Source: Progne subis subis (lineage: Eukaryota > Chordata > Aves > Passeriformes > Hirundinidae). Taken from it: 64,000 nucleotides of DNA. This document shows positions 26,201-39,900 of this stretch, piece by piece. A model generated the notes under the pieces. The model did no database searches, was not told where the DNA came from, and saw only the letters and a list, made by a program, of their open reading frames with translations. The position numbers and the translations under genes were made by a program. Numbering within the stretch: position 1 is the stretch's first letter; the number at the start of each line of letters is the position of its first letter. The DNA lies in the NCBI GenBank assembly GCA_022316685.1, contig JAKJHU010000033.1, positions 4,392,321-4,456,320 on the forward strand. Direction: 5' to 3'.

Positions 26201-27254
26201 CTGCAGTTTGTATAAGAGAGGTATGAATTCAGATTGTTACAAATTTTCAAAATCAGGACAATATTTTTTGTAAACAACATTGCTTAAACATAAAATGTTC
26301 AAATCTCATTGCTACTCATAAGTTGAGCAATTAATAGATGGGCCAAAGGTGAAGTGCAAAGGTGAAGTAAGATGAACTTGGACTAATTTCCTTTAGGGAC
26401 AATCCAGCCCATTTTTCCCTTTAGCAGTATAATATCCTGCTTTATTTTTCATAACACTCCTTATCCTGGTCTCTGAATTTATTTGCAAAAAAAAGGGGGT
26501 TTGTCTGCAACCTCTTTGGTCATACCTTCTGCAGTAATTGCAATTAGTGTCAGGATGAACTCAGGATGATTTTTTCATAATTAAAAAAAAGCAGCAATGC
26601 TGCACTTCCATCTCCTCTCCTAATAAAAACTATAGCAAACCCAACAGTAGGCACATTTTAAACAAGACAGGGCTGAAATATGCAGTGATCTCAGTGTTGT
26701 TTGCAGTTTAGGAGCTGAAAAATAATGCATTCCTGGTTTGCATAAAAGATTAGTGCTTAATCCTGTTTTCATGAAGTCAGTGGGAGTTCTGCCACCATTC
26801 AATAAGGGATGGGTCAGATCCTTAATATATTTGGTGAAATGTCTTGTCCAAAAGCACACATGAACTGTGGCCAAAATAAACTGAAAATAAAAAACCCCTT
26901 CTGTCTCCAGTGGCTAAGCATTGTCTCAGATCCTGCTTTGAAACCAGGGCTGTTGTGTGTAAATGATTGAACAGGTTCAGTAGAGAGGGCACAGAATGAC
27001 ATTTTCTCTGGGAATATTTGATGTAATGTCCAAATTTGGCTACACAGAAAAGTCTGATCCACAAAGATTCTGATAGCCCAAGGAGGATACTGGCAAGGCC
27101 AAGAGACTTAATGTGGATCTCAGTTTGTGTCCAGGGCTCCACCTGCAAAAGAACCCTTCCTACACCTTGTTTCTCTGCTATGTTTGCAGAAATATTTTCT
27201 TTTCCTGAATTGCTTTTTTTGATAAATAATTTTCTCAATGTGGTGCCCCATGTT
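17271..27254. other. Non-coding sequence, no gene seen
   Basis: Nearly 10 kb with no recognised repeat of substantial length and no supportable gene. Noted within it are a GC-rich 11-bp inverted repeat (18344-18391), a short CTTGAG triplication (20291-20309) and an octamer-containing AT-rich stretch (about 21680-21830). The minus-strand 152-codon open frame at 22020-22478 has no recognisable domain and overlaps other frames. Absence of young transposons over this length is ordinary for bird DNA. Confidence 0.65.
18344..18391. repeat. Perfect inverted repeat, 11-bp arms, 26-nt loop
   Basis: CAGCTCCTGTC (18344-18354) pairs exactly with GACAGGAGCTG (18381-18391). With one bulged C the stem gains two further T-A pairs inward. 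The arms are mixed-sequence, so this is less likely to come from a microsatellite than the AT-rich hairpins. It lacks the length of a typical microRNA precursor stem. Confidence 0.8.
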
Positions 27255-27579
27255 CTGCCCTGAAAAGAAGTTGCAATGATGTGGGGATTGGTCACTTCTC
27301 TCAAATCAAGCAGGTGGATAAAAGGAAATGGCCACAAGATGCATCAGGGGAGATTTAGATTGGCTATTAGGAAAAATTTCTTCTCTGAAAGGGTTGTCAA
27401 GCTCTGGAACAGGCTGCCCAGGGAAGTGGTAGTGTGACCATCCCTGGAGGTATCTATAAGGTGTGTAAATGTGGCACTGAGGGACATAACTTAGTGTTGG
27501 ACTTGGTAGTGCTGGATAAACAAGTGGACTTAATGGTCTTAAAAGTCTTTTCCAACCTAAAAAGTTCTGTGATTCTATA
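27255..27579 (+). mobile_element. CR1 LINE 3' end with terminal repeat
   Basis: In plus-strand order: 'gaaaagaagttgcaatgatg', a 'ggggattggtcacttctctc' block, 'aaaaggaaatggccacaag', 'cttctctgaaagggttgtc', 'aacaggctgcccagggaag' and 'ccatccctggaggtat'. These are followed by 'gtcttttccaacctaaaaag' and the CR1-type terminus GTTCTGTGATTCTATA near 27564-27579. This is a 5'-truncated copy of about 325 bases in forward orientation, best preserved in its last 250 bases. A minus-strand 171-codon open frame (26822-27337) runs partly antisense into it and is not a gene. Confidence 0.92.
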
Positions 27580-30173
27580 TATTGTGACAGCTGATGCTCC
27601 TGCATTTCCTCAAAGTGTTTGTGTGCTGTATTGTCATTGCTATGAGGAAGAATGTGTTTGCAGAGGCATCTTGGCAAACTGTTTGTGTTCTCAAATTTCC
27701 TTCTGTTTAAACTCCATACCTCTCATTATGAACTGATCAGTAAAAGGCAGCAGCATAGCTACAGTTTTGTTTCTCCTTAAGTACAAACACTTTTTTAAAA
27801 TTACTTTTTAAATTTCCTTTCTGAGCTGGAAGCAGAGATGCTTTGTGGCTAAACTAGATTCACAGCAGAGTGATTAAGCACCATCACAGCCTAGCTTTTA
27901 AGGATCCTGTTGGGGAGAATTGCCACATATTTTGCGTGGTCCTAGTATCATGTGAATTCAGTTCCAGTGCAGTCATGCAACGGTATGAATGGATTGTAAA
28001 AGACACCGAGTGATCTCTCCAGAGACTGCTTTTAGCAGCAGAAATCCTTCTCATTTCAGTCTACAAGGATTAGACCACCAGACATCACTGCCTGTCTGAT
28101 GAGTGTTTTGTGAGAATTTTTGCTCTGGTTAATTGTGAAGAAAATTCTGCCCAGATGACAAAAGGACCCAACACAAGTGAAAAAATATGTCATGAATGGA
28201 AGCACTCCCAGGTTCCTTGAGAACCCAGGTGTTCATGGTGGCTGGTGGTGTATTGCTGTTAGAAGTAAAGTATATGAACCTTATAGCACTGCTAACCTTG
28301 TTCTTTGGACAGTGTTTCCTTTTCCACATTTGTCAGTTGGATGTGTTCCTTGAAAATTACATTTGCTTGGAAAGAAAATATAGTAATGGCTGGTAAGAAA
28401 CTGACAGCAGTGCAATAGGGTTATGCAAAAGAGAATGTAAAGAATATTAAATAATTGACTTTTGCACATCTGGGGTTTTTTTTGTCCTTGTATCTGTCAG
28501 CAGCTTAGCATAGGGAGATTCTACAGGAACAGAACTTAGGCAGTAAAGCTGTCACAGCACAGACTGTAGATAGGCAGAAATAATTCTTGTTGAACCCAAG
28601 GTCAGTGACAAATACAGAATCTAAAAGGAAGGCATAAACCCTAAACACAGAAATTAGTGTCTGCATCCTCACTAAGGAGTATTGCCGGTTTAAACCAACA
28701 TTTTTAAAGCAGACTGCCACCTGTAGTTCCTTCTTCCTCCTATTGAGGTGGGGACTTGGATGTACCAGATATTTTAGAAATACATTTGTAGACACTGTCT
28801 TTGTTAAGATATTCTGGAATAAATTTCTCAATGTGTAAGGTACAATTTTACATATCACTGACTCCACAGGTAAATTTCCACACAATTTCTTGCACACAAA
28901 GCAAAGTACATACTTGAATATTTATTAAACATGGACGTACATTTCAAAGTGGACCAAAGGAGAGAAAACTGGAGAGATGTTGGTGACATCTTTTAAGGTA
29001 TTTGAGCTATTCCATTTTTTATTCTGACTTGAGGCTAAATGATTTCTAAGAGTCTGGTGCATTTGTGTTTCACTCTAGAGTACCAGGGTGTTATTTGCTG
29101 TGGCTTTGCTTTTCAAACAATCCCAGGTAGTGTGAGGATGGTAATGAATGCAGGAGATTTAATGCCATTGAATCTTGATAAATTTTACGTTAAGAGAGCT
29201 GAAAGGGACTAGATGTCTACTTTCCTAAGAGAATCATAAAAAAAGTCACTTTTTAACGTGAATCACCAAAAGTAGTATTTTTGAAAATCTATTACTTTGT
29301 ATTTCAGCTTTTCCAATATTATCTCTGAATTTATATTTGCATAATTTGGTTTATTATTGTACAACAAGTCCCATACTCTGTTTCCATTTTTGATACTCAG
29401 TTTTACTGAAGTCAATGTGTTCCCATGAAAGAAATTTAATCTGGCACATTTTCTGATAGAAAGACATGTTTTTTGAAAATCTTTTACTAATTTTAGCTTT
29501 CAGCATACAAATATAAGTAATCAAAAAATCAGTCCAAAAGCTGGCTCTCTGTAATGCCAGAAAGGCAGCTAAGTGGTGTTTGTGTTGTAATTCCCATCAA
29601 GCGGAGCAATGAGACTGGAAAATAGGTCAATTACATATACAAAGTTGAAAACCATTGAGTTTACACTCTGTGCTCCTTCTTACAGGATCTGGAACATTTG
29701 GGTGCAGAGAATTCTGTCCACGGGCCTTAGATAATTAAAAGCTCTCAAAAGGAAAGGAATTATTTTCATGTTGTTGCCCTTTGGCTCAGGAGTGTGTCGC
29801 TGCCAGGCGTGGTGTGGCAAGTAGGGTAATCAGAAGTTTTCTGGGAAGTGGCTTTTCCAATTTGCATGAAGTGCTTCTAATTTGTCTTGGCCTGACAAGC
29901 ACAGGCATGAATTTCCAATGAACATTTGAGAACTATAAGCTGATTCATCCAGAATTGTCTTTGACATGAAACAAATGGAAAGCCCAAAGTTTGCTTCAGG
30001 TTTAGTGATTTTTGGGTGCCCAAGTTCTCAGCTGCATCTTCCAACAGAGAGGACTCTAGTGAAGTCTATGGTGTTCCCCTCAGGTACAAGTAGGAAAAGA
30101 ACAGATGGATGAACAGCTTTTAGCTGGCATCCTAACACAAAATTCAGGAATGCACTAATTCTTTCTGTCCAGG

Positions 30174-30363
30174 AAAAAAAAAAAAAAATCCTTTTTTGCA
30201 AAGATTTTGGCCAATAAGCACCATTACATTCTGTGTCTTGTTAATTTCAGAGCTCCTGTATTTGTTTTTTTTTTTTTTTGCTTCTTCTCTATACTGCAAA
30301 GTAATTATAATAAAGACCTTTTATTCATGTGTAGCACAGAACAGTTTCATTTTTTTTTTTTTT
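30174..30363. repeat. Cluster of A/T homopolymers
   Basis: A15 at 30174-30188, T15 at 30265-30279 and T14 at 30350-30363 within 190 bases. The opposite A/T orientation of the flanking runs allows pairing, but this is a property of low-complexity sequence. Confidence 0.8.
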
Positions 30364-33300
30364 AAATTTCAGCAATGATTATAATTGGTATAATGTTTTT
30401 AATAATGTCTGATATTTTTTCCTGTTTGCTTGGAGTGAGAATCAGGGAAGATAATGCTGAAAGAAGTCAAATGTTGGTAGGATGGTTTCACACTTTGAAA
30501 ACATGCAAAGATAGAGAAATAATACAGAAAATGCTTTAAAAACCCCAAAAACTATATCAGCGCAGCAATTTTTCCCATTGTTCTTCAAAATTTATTACAA
30601 ATCAGTTAAAAAACTTATTGTACAGAGGAGCATTTCTTGGTTAATTCATGTGTCAGTACAGAAACAGAACTGTGGGTTTCTGCAGGAATGATGTCTACAG
30701 ACATGTAGGTCCCCAGAGTTTAACAACAGTGCCCATAAGGTCTGGTGCAGCTCTAGATATATTCTTATTTCTTTTCCAAGTTGGAAAGACCCCGGGTTGT
30801 TCACTTTCTCTGTGTGCAGAAATCATCCCCTTTTCCTGTTAGTTTTGTAGGGCTGCTGCTCAGTCTGTGGGTTGGGTGGTCGCACTATTTGCTCTGACTG
30901 AAAGCACCAGTGAGTCAATTAAAATCAGTGAAAAGCAGGTCGTGAATTCAGTCAGTCTTGATCCAGCTTGCTTTTATGTAATGAAATTGAATGGTACAGA
31001 TGATTTTCAGAAAGATGATTAACTCCAATCAGGTAGATAAGCAAACCTGTTAACAGCTATGGCATGTCCCCAAGTGCCCCTATGAATCAAGACTCATAAG
31101 GACACAATTTAAAAGGTTTTAATTATTACTTTTTGAATTTGTAGTTTAGTTAGAATCTTGAAAATGTACAATGATTAATGACTATCTAGTCAAGTAACTG
31201 TAAAAATGTATTAAGCTCCTGAGAATGATAAATCTTCTGTAAATGAATACAGGCTGACAGTCAAGGATCACGTGTTCTCCAGACCTTTTGATAAATGTTC
31301 TTCCTTTTATTTCCAATAAACTTTGATACATGAAACGGGATAATTTATTTCCACTAATTTATCTTTGTTCTCATGGGTATCAGCTCCTCTCTCTCCATAT
31401 TTTCATCCTAGAGAAACACAGTAGAGGTTAGATCATCATCAGTTACAACACACATAATAAAATCAACTGGAATATATGATGTAAGTTCAAATTAATAGCA
31501 TGGCAGCTGCTTGGTTAGATCAGAAAAAGAGTGGTAAAGAACTGTGCATTGTGTCTTCTGCACTATGGAAATTCTGTACATCTCAACAATGAATAATTTC
31601 ATTTTGTCCTCAATTCCAGGATCTTTCACTAGCATATTATATTGCTGTGGGTTTCATGGTCATATGTGCCCTACATACCAAGAATGAGAGAGTCCTGCCC
31701 TGATAGCTTTCTAATCCATCTTTCCTGCAGCAAAATATCAAGTAAAATCCATGCATCCATCCTCTTGCTAATTAAAAAAATCCTGGCTAGAATTATATTC
31801 ATAGAGTTGTAAACATTTCTTATTTGTATTTTATATTAAAAAATGGGATCTATTTAGTCCCAATACATAAGGGGGATTAAAATTCAGATTTGTACCTTTA
31901 CTTTTTGATTTAGCAAGTGATTAGGAATTTGTTGTCATCTCAGACATTATCCTCCTGCCATTCTTTTCCAGTAGCAAAACTTTCCCCTTTGCAAAATATC
32001 ATCTGTTAAATGAAAAATAAAAATCCAGTGTACTGTCTCACTATGGAAAACAGAAATCCAGGTGAGATACGAGGGGAAACCACTCCAGTGCCAGGCGCTG
32101 CAGGCATGTTCATAAATAGAGGAATGGGGCATTTCCAAAGGACATGTCTCCCCTGTACAAACAGAACTAGAAAAGCAAATCTAATCTCCTAGGCTCTGTG
32201 ACTGGAACACTGTAAGATGCTTGCACCTAGGAGGATATTTGGAGATGTATCTTGGGAGGCTGAGGACAGTGCATGCTTTTTGAACAGCACTCGGGATTCT
32301 CTAGCAAGGGGATTCTCTGGAACAAAGAGCTTGTTAAGGTGGGACTGGAGCCTAAAGGACCTGCCAGGATGTGAAAAATCTGCCAAGCATGCTGTCCTCA
32401 GGTGGAGGAGTAGTGACTTCACTCGGGAGCTGCAGATATCAGGGTTGAGTAACGTAAAAAGGATATGTATGTGTTGGTAGGTCAAAAAGCCAAAGATGGA
32501 GCAGGCAGATCCATCTGAGTCGTAAATTAAACTGAAGGTCAGTTCTTTTCCCAGCTTATGTGTCATTTCAGAGGGTAGAATCTTGTAAACTACTGTGAAC
32601 ACGGTGTACTGTGTACTGCACTGTACAGCTGGGAAAATTCCACAATGATATTCAAACTGCAGAAACTAATGTTTATTCCCAGTTTTCATTCAAGCTGTTT
32701 CAGCCAAATATACTGCAGGATAATTCGAAAATCTATGATACAATATAAACCACCTACTTTCTTTTTACAGAGTTAATGGGATAATTTTAAGTGAATTTTT
32801 CTTCTAAGTAATAAATTTGTTTGGCGTTTAACATCTTTTTTTTGCTTAGGTAGAACATTTATTCCCCAATGATGAAGTGTTTTGATCATTAGAGTAAGCT
32901 GTGACCACAGTTCTATCACATTCTCTATCATTTATTCAAGGTTGTTGAAATAAGACTAAACCTCTTATGAATATTAACTATTCAGATGTGGGATTATTTA
33001 GTACTTTCAAACTAGATATATTAAGGAAAATGAGGGAACCATGACCTTACTTTGGTCGGTCCTTCTCTGAGTAGAGTAAAATCTCACCATTGTTCTTTGA
33101 GCTCTGATGACAAAACCCAGGGAGATAGAAATGAAAGTTGTGGAAGTCATTTGTAACCTGAGGGGTTTTTATCTGACTCCTTCATAGGTGAATATCAGCA
33201 GGTCGATCTACCAGCAAAGAGGAGGGGAGAGAAGAATATGGACTGCTCTGAACCAGCCCCATTAGGGCACCAGTTTTCTGAGGCAAAGTCCACAGCAAAA

Positions 33301-34265
33301 CACGACCAGTGCAACAGAGCAAGGGCAAGGATGAGCCCAGGATGATCCACTCTGCTTTAAACCACAGCCTGTATCCACTGGCGAAAATTGATGTTGTGTT
33401 CAGTCCCAGACAGAAGGGGACAATTTATGTAAGTAAAAAGATACTTTTGAAGTACCATAGATCAATAACTTAATATCAGTCGATGAGCTATACACAAGGA
33501 ATGAATAATTTCCTATATTATGTGTTTATGTTTCTAAGTATTTATGTATACAGCATTCCATCTTTACTTCACTGCATATCATACAGTGATATTTCCTCAG
33601 GCAGTCTGCCTTCTGCCTGAAAATTTCCAGGATAGTGAGGAAATACGTGAGATGGAGAAATAGAGCTCTGCTGCAGGCCCTGAAAAAAATAAATGTTGAG
33701 CAGCTTAAATGATGTGCCCTAAATCCTAGGTAGTGGAGTGGCTACCCACAGAGCAATAGTTACTTGTCATGTGGTGAGAGATGGGAATGGCTTGTTGAAG
33801 TGTGTGCTCACCTGCTGTGGCACAGCAAGCAGAGAGAACTGCAGGGTCCAAGTGCATCAGGGCCCTGGAGCAATGGTCCTCTGCAGGAAACATGGTCCTG
33901 TCTCCTTGCCAGTGCTCCAGACCTCTTCCAACCAGGGCTGTATCTGAACAGTGAGGAAAAACCATGGTGACCTCTGCGCAGATGCAGAGGGGATGTGGTT
34001 TGGATCAGTACCTGAGCCAATACTGTACTATTTTCAAAGCGCATTGGAACCCTTTGAGATAACATATGGTGATAATTATACAAGTTAAATTTCCATACAA
34101 TATCATCTTTACTGTGAATAGGACTTAGGAGGATAAGCTGATTGTTGTCTGCTGCAATTTCTCCTTAGTATAGTTAATAACTAATCCTTGAAAAAAGGTG
34201 ACTTTTTTTGGTAATCTATGAAAGGGGCTCTGGCACCATTTCATATATCTGCAAATATTTAGGAA

Positions 34266-34301
34266 ACATTCCCATTCCACAGATGGGAATAATGGGAATG
34301 T
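34266..34301. repeat. Perfect inverted repeat, 11-bp arms, 14-nt loop
   Basis: ACATTCCCATT (34266-34276) is the exact reverse complement of AATGGGAATGT (34291-34301). The loop itself contains another GGGAAT word, so alternative pairings exist and the structure may derive from a small GGGAAT repeat. Confidence 0.8.
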
Positions 34302-36365
34302 CTGCTGTTTCATATTGATAGTGCCTTTTTGGGCTGGATTGATTAAATCTCTTAAAGAGAGCATGATTATTTTCTTTGTAGAACTATATTTTTGGGGACA
34401 CAACTGTTCTTGGCAAGATTATTTTGGATTATTTCCTTGCTCTCCTATGCAGCATGTCCTTCAGCAGAGAGTTGAGGGAAAGCCATTGGTGCTGTACACC
34501 TTGTCCTGGTTACACTTGCAGTTACTCTTTTGGAGGCGTTGATGTGCAAATCTGTGCCCAGGGGGACATCCTGAACTGATGTGTTAGTTTGGGACCAAAT
34601 GTGCTTCCTCCTTTCCGTCTCCTTCCAGACTTCACCAAAACCACCCTTCCACCCCTCGAGGAGAGGTTTGGGTTAGCAGCAGTCTCCTTCCCCTCCCATG
34701 TTGGCAGAAATGGTGCCATGGCTGCCATGTGGCTTCGCTTCATGGCTTGGAATGACTTCAGATGTGACTTCTCCAGGGGTCCTCCTTGAACTCAAGTTAC
34801 TGGTGAGCAATAAACTGACCAGATCTGAGATTTTGGACTAAACTTGTAATGGTTTATCCCGAGTTTTGATTGAGTTCTTATTTGTTCCTACAAACATTCA
34901 CCTCTAGATTTCACCCCACATAATTGATATAATGTCATTGCTCCAAAACATGTCATTTGCCCAGTAACAGCCCCAATTACTCAGGGGTTACTGACTTTGG
35001 CCTTTCAAAGTGCATTAGCTACAGGAATTGCCATGACCTCAATTACAACAAATTTGTTCATGGATCAAAAACCCTGCAGTCACACTTCTCCTCCTGACTA
35101 ATCATTAACCAGAAGAAGTATTGTGGAGCTGCCAGACATTTTTCTTGAGCTACTTTAGTGGTAAGACCATCTGGCATGTATCTTGCTCCTTTAACCTTAG
35201 TCTAGAGGACTTCTAGAATATTAGTGAACAAAGATGGACAGGACTTCTGGAACGGTCTCTGACCAACCTAGCATAAATGAAGCTTGAAAATACTTTGGGA
35301 TGCAATATCTATCCTATTTTCCCCATTGTTATTGGTAGTTCCACTGGCACAATGTAATGAAGAGCAATTTTTTTCTTTTTTTTTTCTAATTTTTCAGAGA
35401 GGCCTCACAGTGCAACTAAGTGTGGCTGAGGGAAGAACCATACATAGTTTCTTGTTTTGGCTATGGTCTTTGCAACAACTTTCTAAATAACTGAAAGTTG
35501 TCTAGGGAGGGGCAGTTATCTAGAGAGGGGCACCTTTCTCCTTTCTAGAGAAAAGTGTGTTTAAAGGTGAATGAGATGAAGAACATCTGCCTAGTCTGTG
35601 TGTGTCCTTCCTGTGCCTCTATCTATCTCCTAAGGACACATAGTCAAAGGTAACTTGAACTCATGGGATCTTTTACATGAGCTGTCCCTAAGAGTTCAAG
35701 GTTCAGGCAGTTGGAGTGCTGGAGTTGCTCCAGACTACAAGATATTTCTGTAAATGAGGGGGCTTTCTAATGTGATCATCTAAATTTTTTCACAGGTGCA
35801 GAGAGCCCTTGCTGCATTTGTAGACAGACCCTATTTTGCATCACCAGGAAATACATTCCTTTACCCACGCAGTAAATTAAAAAAACATACACACATCTAC
35901 AGAGCCATTTATGTAAGCATTACAAAATTGTGATTGTCAGGAAGCCTTGCATTAAAACCTTCATTCCTGATTAGAAGATGGCATGCTGAGTACTTCAACC
36001 CACTTTGCACTTCAAATCAAGCTATTATTAGGGCATCTGTCCGTTCACTTTTTCACTTAATGAGAATGGTTCTTTAGAGATGTAATAATGATGCTTCAAT
36101 GTAAAATTTCAGCTAAAAGCCTGATTTTGTTAGGCATCTCCCTGCAAAGTAAATGAGTGAATCCTGCTTTTGCAAAACTTGAACAATACATTATTGATGT
36201 AAATCTGGATCTTGCCGTATCCCGTGGAGCATAACTTTGTAACTCCCACATGGAGCTTGGCCCATCCTCTGTCCTTGCTGGATTGATGCAATTCTGCACT
36301 GCACATGGAATGTGTGCTCATTTAGTCCAGCCTTTGGGACACTCAAAGGAGCATGCCAGAGAACC

Positions 36366-36571
36366 TCAGAATACTTCAGGTTGGAAGAAACCTTTAAGGG
36401 CCACCCAGTCCAACCCTTGCAGTGACCAGGAGCATCTTCAGCCAGACCAGGTTGCTCACAGCCCTGTCCCTCCTGACCTGGAATGTTTCCATGGATTGAG
36501 CATCTACCATGTATCTGGGCAACCTGTGCCGGTGTTTTACAACACTTAGCATAATGAATTTCTTCCTCCTT
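36366..36571 (-). mobile_element. CR1 LINE 3'-end fragment, about 205 bp
   Basis: On the plus strand: 'tcagaatacttcaggttgg' start, 'gaaacctttaagggccaccc', 'agtccaacccttgcagtgac', 'agaccaggttgctcac', 'ctgacctggaatgtttcca', 'gggcaacctgtgcc' and 'aatgaatttcttcctcctta'. This is the reverse-complement CR1 3' order, so the element is on the minus strand. Similarity stops near 36571. A 218-codon minus-strand open frame (36191-36847), the longest in the window, spans the fragment. CR1 3' untranslated sequence does not encode protein, so that frame is treated as chance. Confidence 0.88.
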
Positions 36572-36963
36572 ATGGTTTAGGAGGAAGACCAGAATATACA
36601 GAGTTCTAGCACTGAAAAGTCTGTAGGATTTGATCATCTCCTTTCTTAGTTTTGGGAAAATCAATCCTAAGGAGCATTGCCAAAATGGTCCAGAAATCTG
36701 TGTTACAGGAGAATGCAGACAGTAGTGCAGGAAGACAGGACTGCTCCCAAGACCAGGCTGGCAAAAGCAGCCAGGGACCCACTGGAGACAACTTACACAA
36801 AACCACATGGGAGCCATCAGCCAGGCTGGCCTGAAATTTCTCTGCAACAGCCCTGGGAATGACCAGCCCTCAGCTTGATGCAGTGGTCATTGATTTCAGA
36901 GCTTTTCAGTGAGCTTTATAAAAACCCTGCACTGATGTACTGGAGGTCACCCTGAATGAAAAG

Positions 36964-36978
36964 TTTTTTTTTTTTTTT
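36964..36978 (+). repeat. T15 homopolymer
   Basis: Fifteen uninterrupted T residues. Confidence 0.9.
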
Positions 36979-39900
36979 CCCTGATGTTCTCAGTATATTT
37001 TATCAGCATTACTACAGCAAGGTCTGCTCTCATCCTCACAACATCAGAGACCTGCAACATCTATAATATTACATTTCTCTGCAAAGAGTGTCTGCTCTGT
37101 TTGGCAGTGGTAACATCCACAACTCCTTGGGTTAGGCGTGGTGGAATTTTGTCTTATTTCTCCCTCCTCAGCTTCTGTGGGAGGATTTCTTTAGTGATGG
37201 TTAGTAAAATCATAGGGATTATAGGAAAAAGAAACTGTTAAAGGAATAGTATTTTTATTTATTGTATTCCTTAATTTGAAAAATGTAGGGTCCAGAAATC
37301 ATGAACTGAATCTACAGTCTACCATGGCTACTGTTTTAGAAATACTAAGATGGAGGCAGACAGACAGAAAAATTGCTGGAGTTAAACCTACAATTAAGCA
37401 AATTCTCTTAGATGCTCTCAGATCTCTCTTGAACATGAGAGGAAGGGGAAATTATAAAGAGAAAATGCTGTGACTTCATTGCAGATAGAAAAGATCATGC
37501 TGTATAAAGAAATGAGAAATATTTTAATAATATTTTCTTTAAGTGTGTATCTACAGACAGTCATGCAGTTAATGCTCATAAAAAAAAAGCAGAGGATTCT
37601 TTTTAGTGTAAATTGTTCTTCAGCTGTGACTTGTTCAATTTTATGTCACTTTTATGAGGAGAGTGATTTATTCTTGAGTTTTTTGCAACACCATTTGTTT
37701 TACGTTTGAAATGCCAATGATGATCGAGGGATCTTCTGTGAAATGCCAGCAAAACAAAATCCAGGGAGCTATTGGGATGATAAGACCCCAATCTTAAACC
37801 GGACCATGCAGATTCATGTTGGGAGGGTGTGCTTTGCTCTGGCTCCTCAGTACATATGGGGACACCTGTGCTAGAGTGGCGTCCCTTCATTACTGACAAA
37901 AGCCACTATTAATCTGTACAGCCCCTTCCTTGTGATGTGACTTTAAGCAGATGGTGCTGCAAGAAGAGCGAGTGTGGAGGACACTGACCTCTGGCTGCCT
38001 CCTCCCTCCGGGTAAATCCCGTGTCTGTGTATTACAGATCTCAAGAGGTCCAAAGAGGAAGAACTGTCAATGTGCAAAATTTCATTAACTCTGCAAGGCA
38101 GCAAGACAGAGTCCCCCAAGCCAAACTGCAAATCTGCAAATCACAGTGTAAGGTAGAGGTGAATAATAGAGTAGTAGAAAAGGAGAACAGAGGGAACACT
38201 ACTGATGGTTCCCTATCACTCCTTGCTGAGGCTGCTCCAAGTGTCCACTGAAACACCCAGGAACACAGCCTTGGTTTTGGGTGAGTGGGAGCACTCTGGA
38301 CCCAGCTTCTCCAGGCCTCCCTCTGTGCAGATGTGCTGGCATTGTCACAGCCACAGACTGCAGGAAGAAAGCTGCACAAGGAAGAAAACTTACTCTATTT
38401 CAGCCCTGAATATTTCCAAGAAGAGAAACTGCTACCTACCCTAGTGTCTGCACTTCTACTCTGCTGCCTCAGAAAGGCAGGATTGTAAGAGCAGTGTGTC
38501 ATTTTTAGAGTACTTTGAACATATTGTCTGACATTGTGGTTTCCTTAGAGGCTATGTTGCTGATTACCTGCATTTTAATAATAAGGATTTATTCTGCTAA
38601 GGGAATTCTCTGTGCTTTAAGAAAGAAATAGTCTGCCGTTTGCAAGCTTTCTCAGCCTCTCTATCAAAGTCCTAGGGAAGCATAAGGATTTGAGCTTCCA
38701 TTTACTAAAATCTGATGGAAAAGTTCTGAAAAATATGGTCTGAAAGATATCACTCTAGAACTCACACTGCTTTTCACATTGCCGGTGTGTGCAGTATTTT
38801 CCACTCTGTGAAATGATAATAGATGATACCAGAGCAAGTTGCTAAGAGATAATATAGCTTGCCAAAAGTGTGCAGGCATAACCAAATTAAGACACCGTGC
38901 ACCCTGAAGTTTTCAGGCTACCTTGGCAACACTAATGAACTTTTAATGGTTGAAAGGGCCAGAACAGTTTAAGCTTTTCTTTTTTAAACAAACTTTGAGC
39001 AACCTCTGCTCAGATTGAACACAGTCCCCTACCTCTTCTTGCTTTTTGCAATAGATTTTTTTTCTGGGTTGAACTCAATAATGAATTATTTCCTCTGATT
39101 CATGGGTAGAAAATCCTTCCACAAGTCTTTTCAGTTTGACACTAGAAAGGAACCCACAGTGTGGAAATCCGGGTTGAGTCAGCCTTTCCACCAGTTTCTG
39201 TGAAAGAATCATCCTAATTTTTAATTATCTAAAGCAGTGGCTGCTAAAGTATTGATGCTTCTAGTTACAGACATCAGAAATTAGTTACTGAGGCAAATTG
39301 CCTTTGCTGTGCTTCCATTTTCAAATGTAATTCCACTGAAGGGACTTCTTTTCGGAAGGCTGAGAGCTATCTTGGACATGCGGTTTCCTTGCACAATTAT
39401 ATTTTATGGGGTAGGAATTAAAGAACTCAGAATATTCTGTCTGAGAGTATTGGCTCTCTGAGGCCACTACTTGACCTCACTCTGAACAGGCCTTCTGCAG
39501 GGATCTTGGCTTAACAGGGCCAGCTGATGGGCCTTGTGAAGTGCAGACTTTTTGGCTCTAGTAATGAATGCATGATGAGCACAGTGAAGTGCTGTGATTA
39601 CGGGCAGGTTTTGTAGTTGAACTCCAGAGCTCCTGCCCTAAAATCAGTGCAAACAGACCAATTCTGGTGCTGCTAGAATATTAGGAGAGCAGTGAATGAT
39701 CTGTAGATAGGGCCCCATTAATTAATTTGTTTAACCTTGTTCATGTGCTTCTAGCTTCCTGAATTAGTCTGTAAAATGTGTAAGGAAAAAATGAGAGTTA
39801 CAAACCCACACCTTGTTGGGCAACTGCCATATGCTGGTAGAAACACTGAGTAGGTAAGTGTAGACTTAATTTTATCTGCCAGCAGCTCAGATGTGTGTTT

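Larger units (their letters stand above)
27580..36365. other. Non-coding sequence, no gene seen
   Basis: No supportable gene. Short homopolymers occur at 30174-30188 (A15), 30265-30279 (T15) and 30350-30363 (T14). A perfect 11-bp inverted repeat lies at 34266-34301. A 130-codon (28505-28897, minus) and a 137-codon (32189-32602, minus) open frame have no recognisable domain or coding signature. The remainder is AT-rich unique sequence. Confidence 0.65.

Noticed and set aside
26822..27337. 171-codon minus-strand open frame
   Set aside because: Its first part is antisense to the CR1 3' end at 27255-27579, it has no recognisable domain, and its length is expected by chance.
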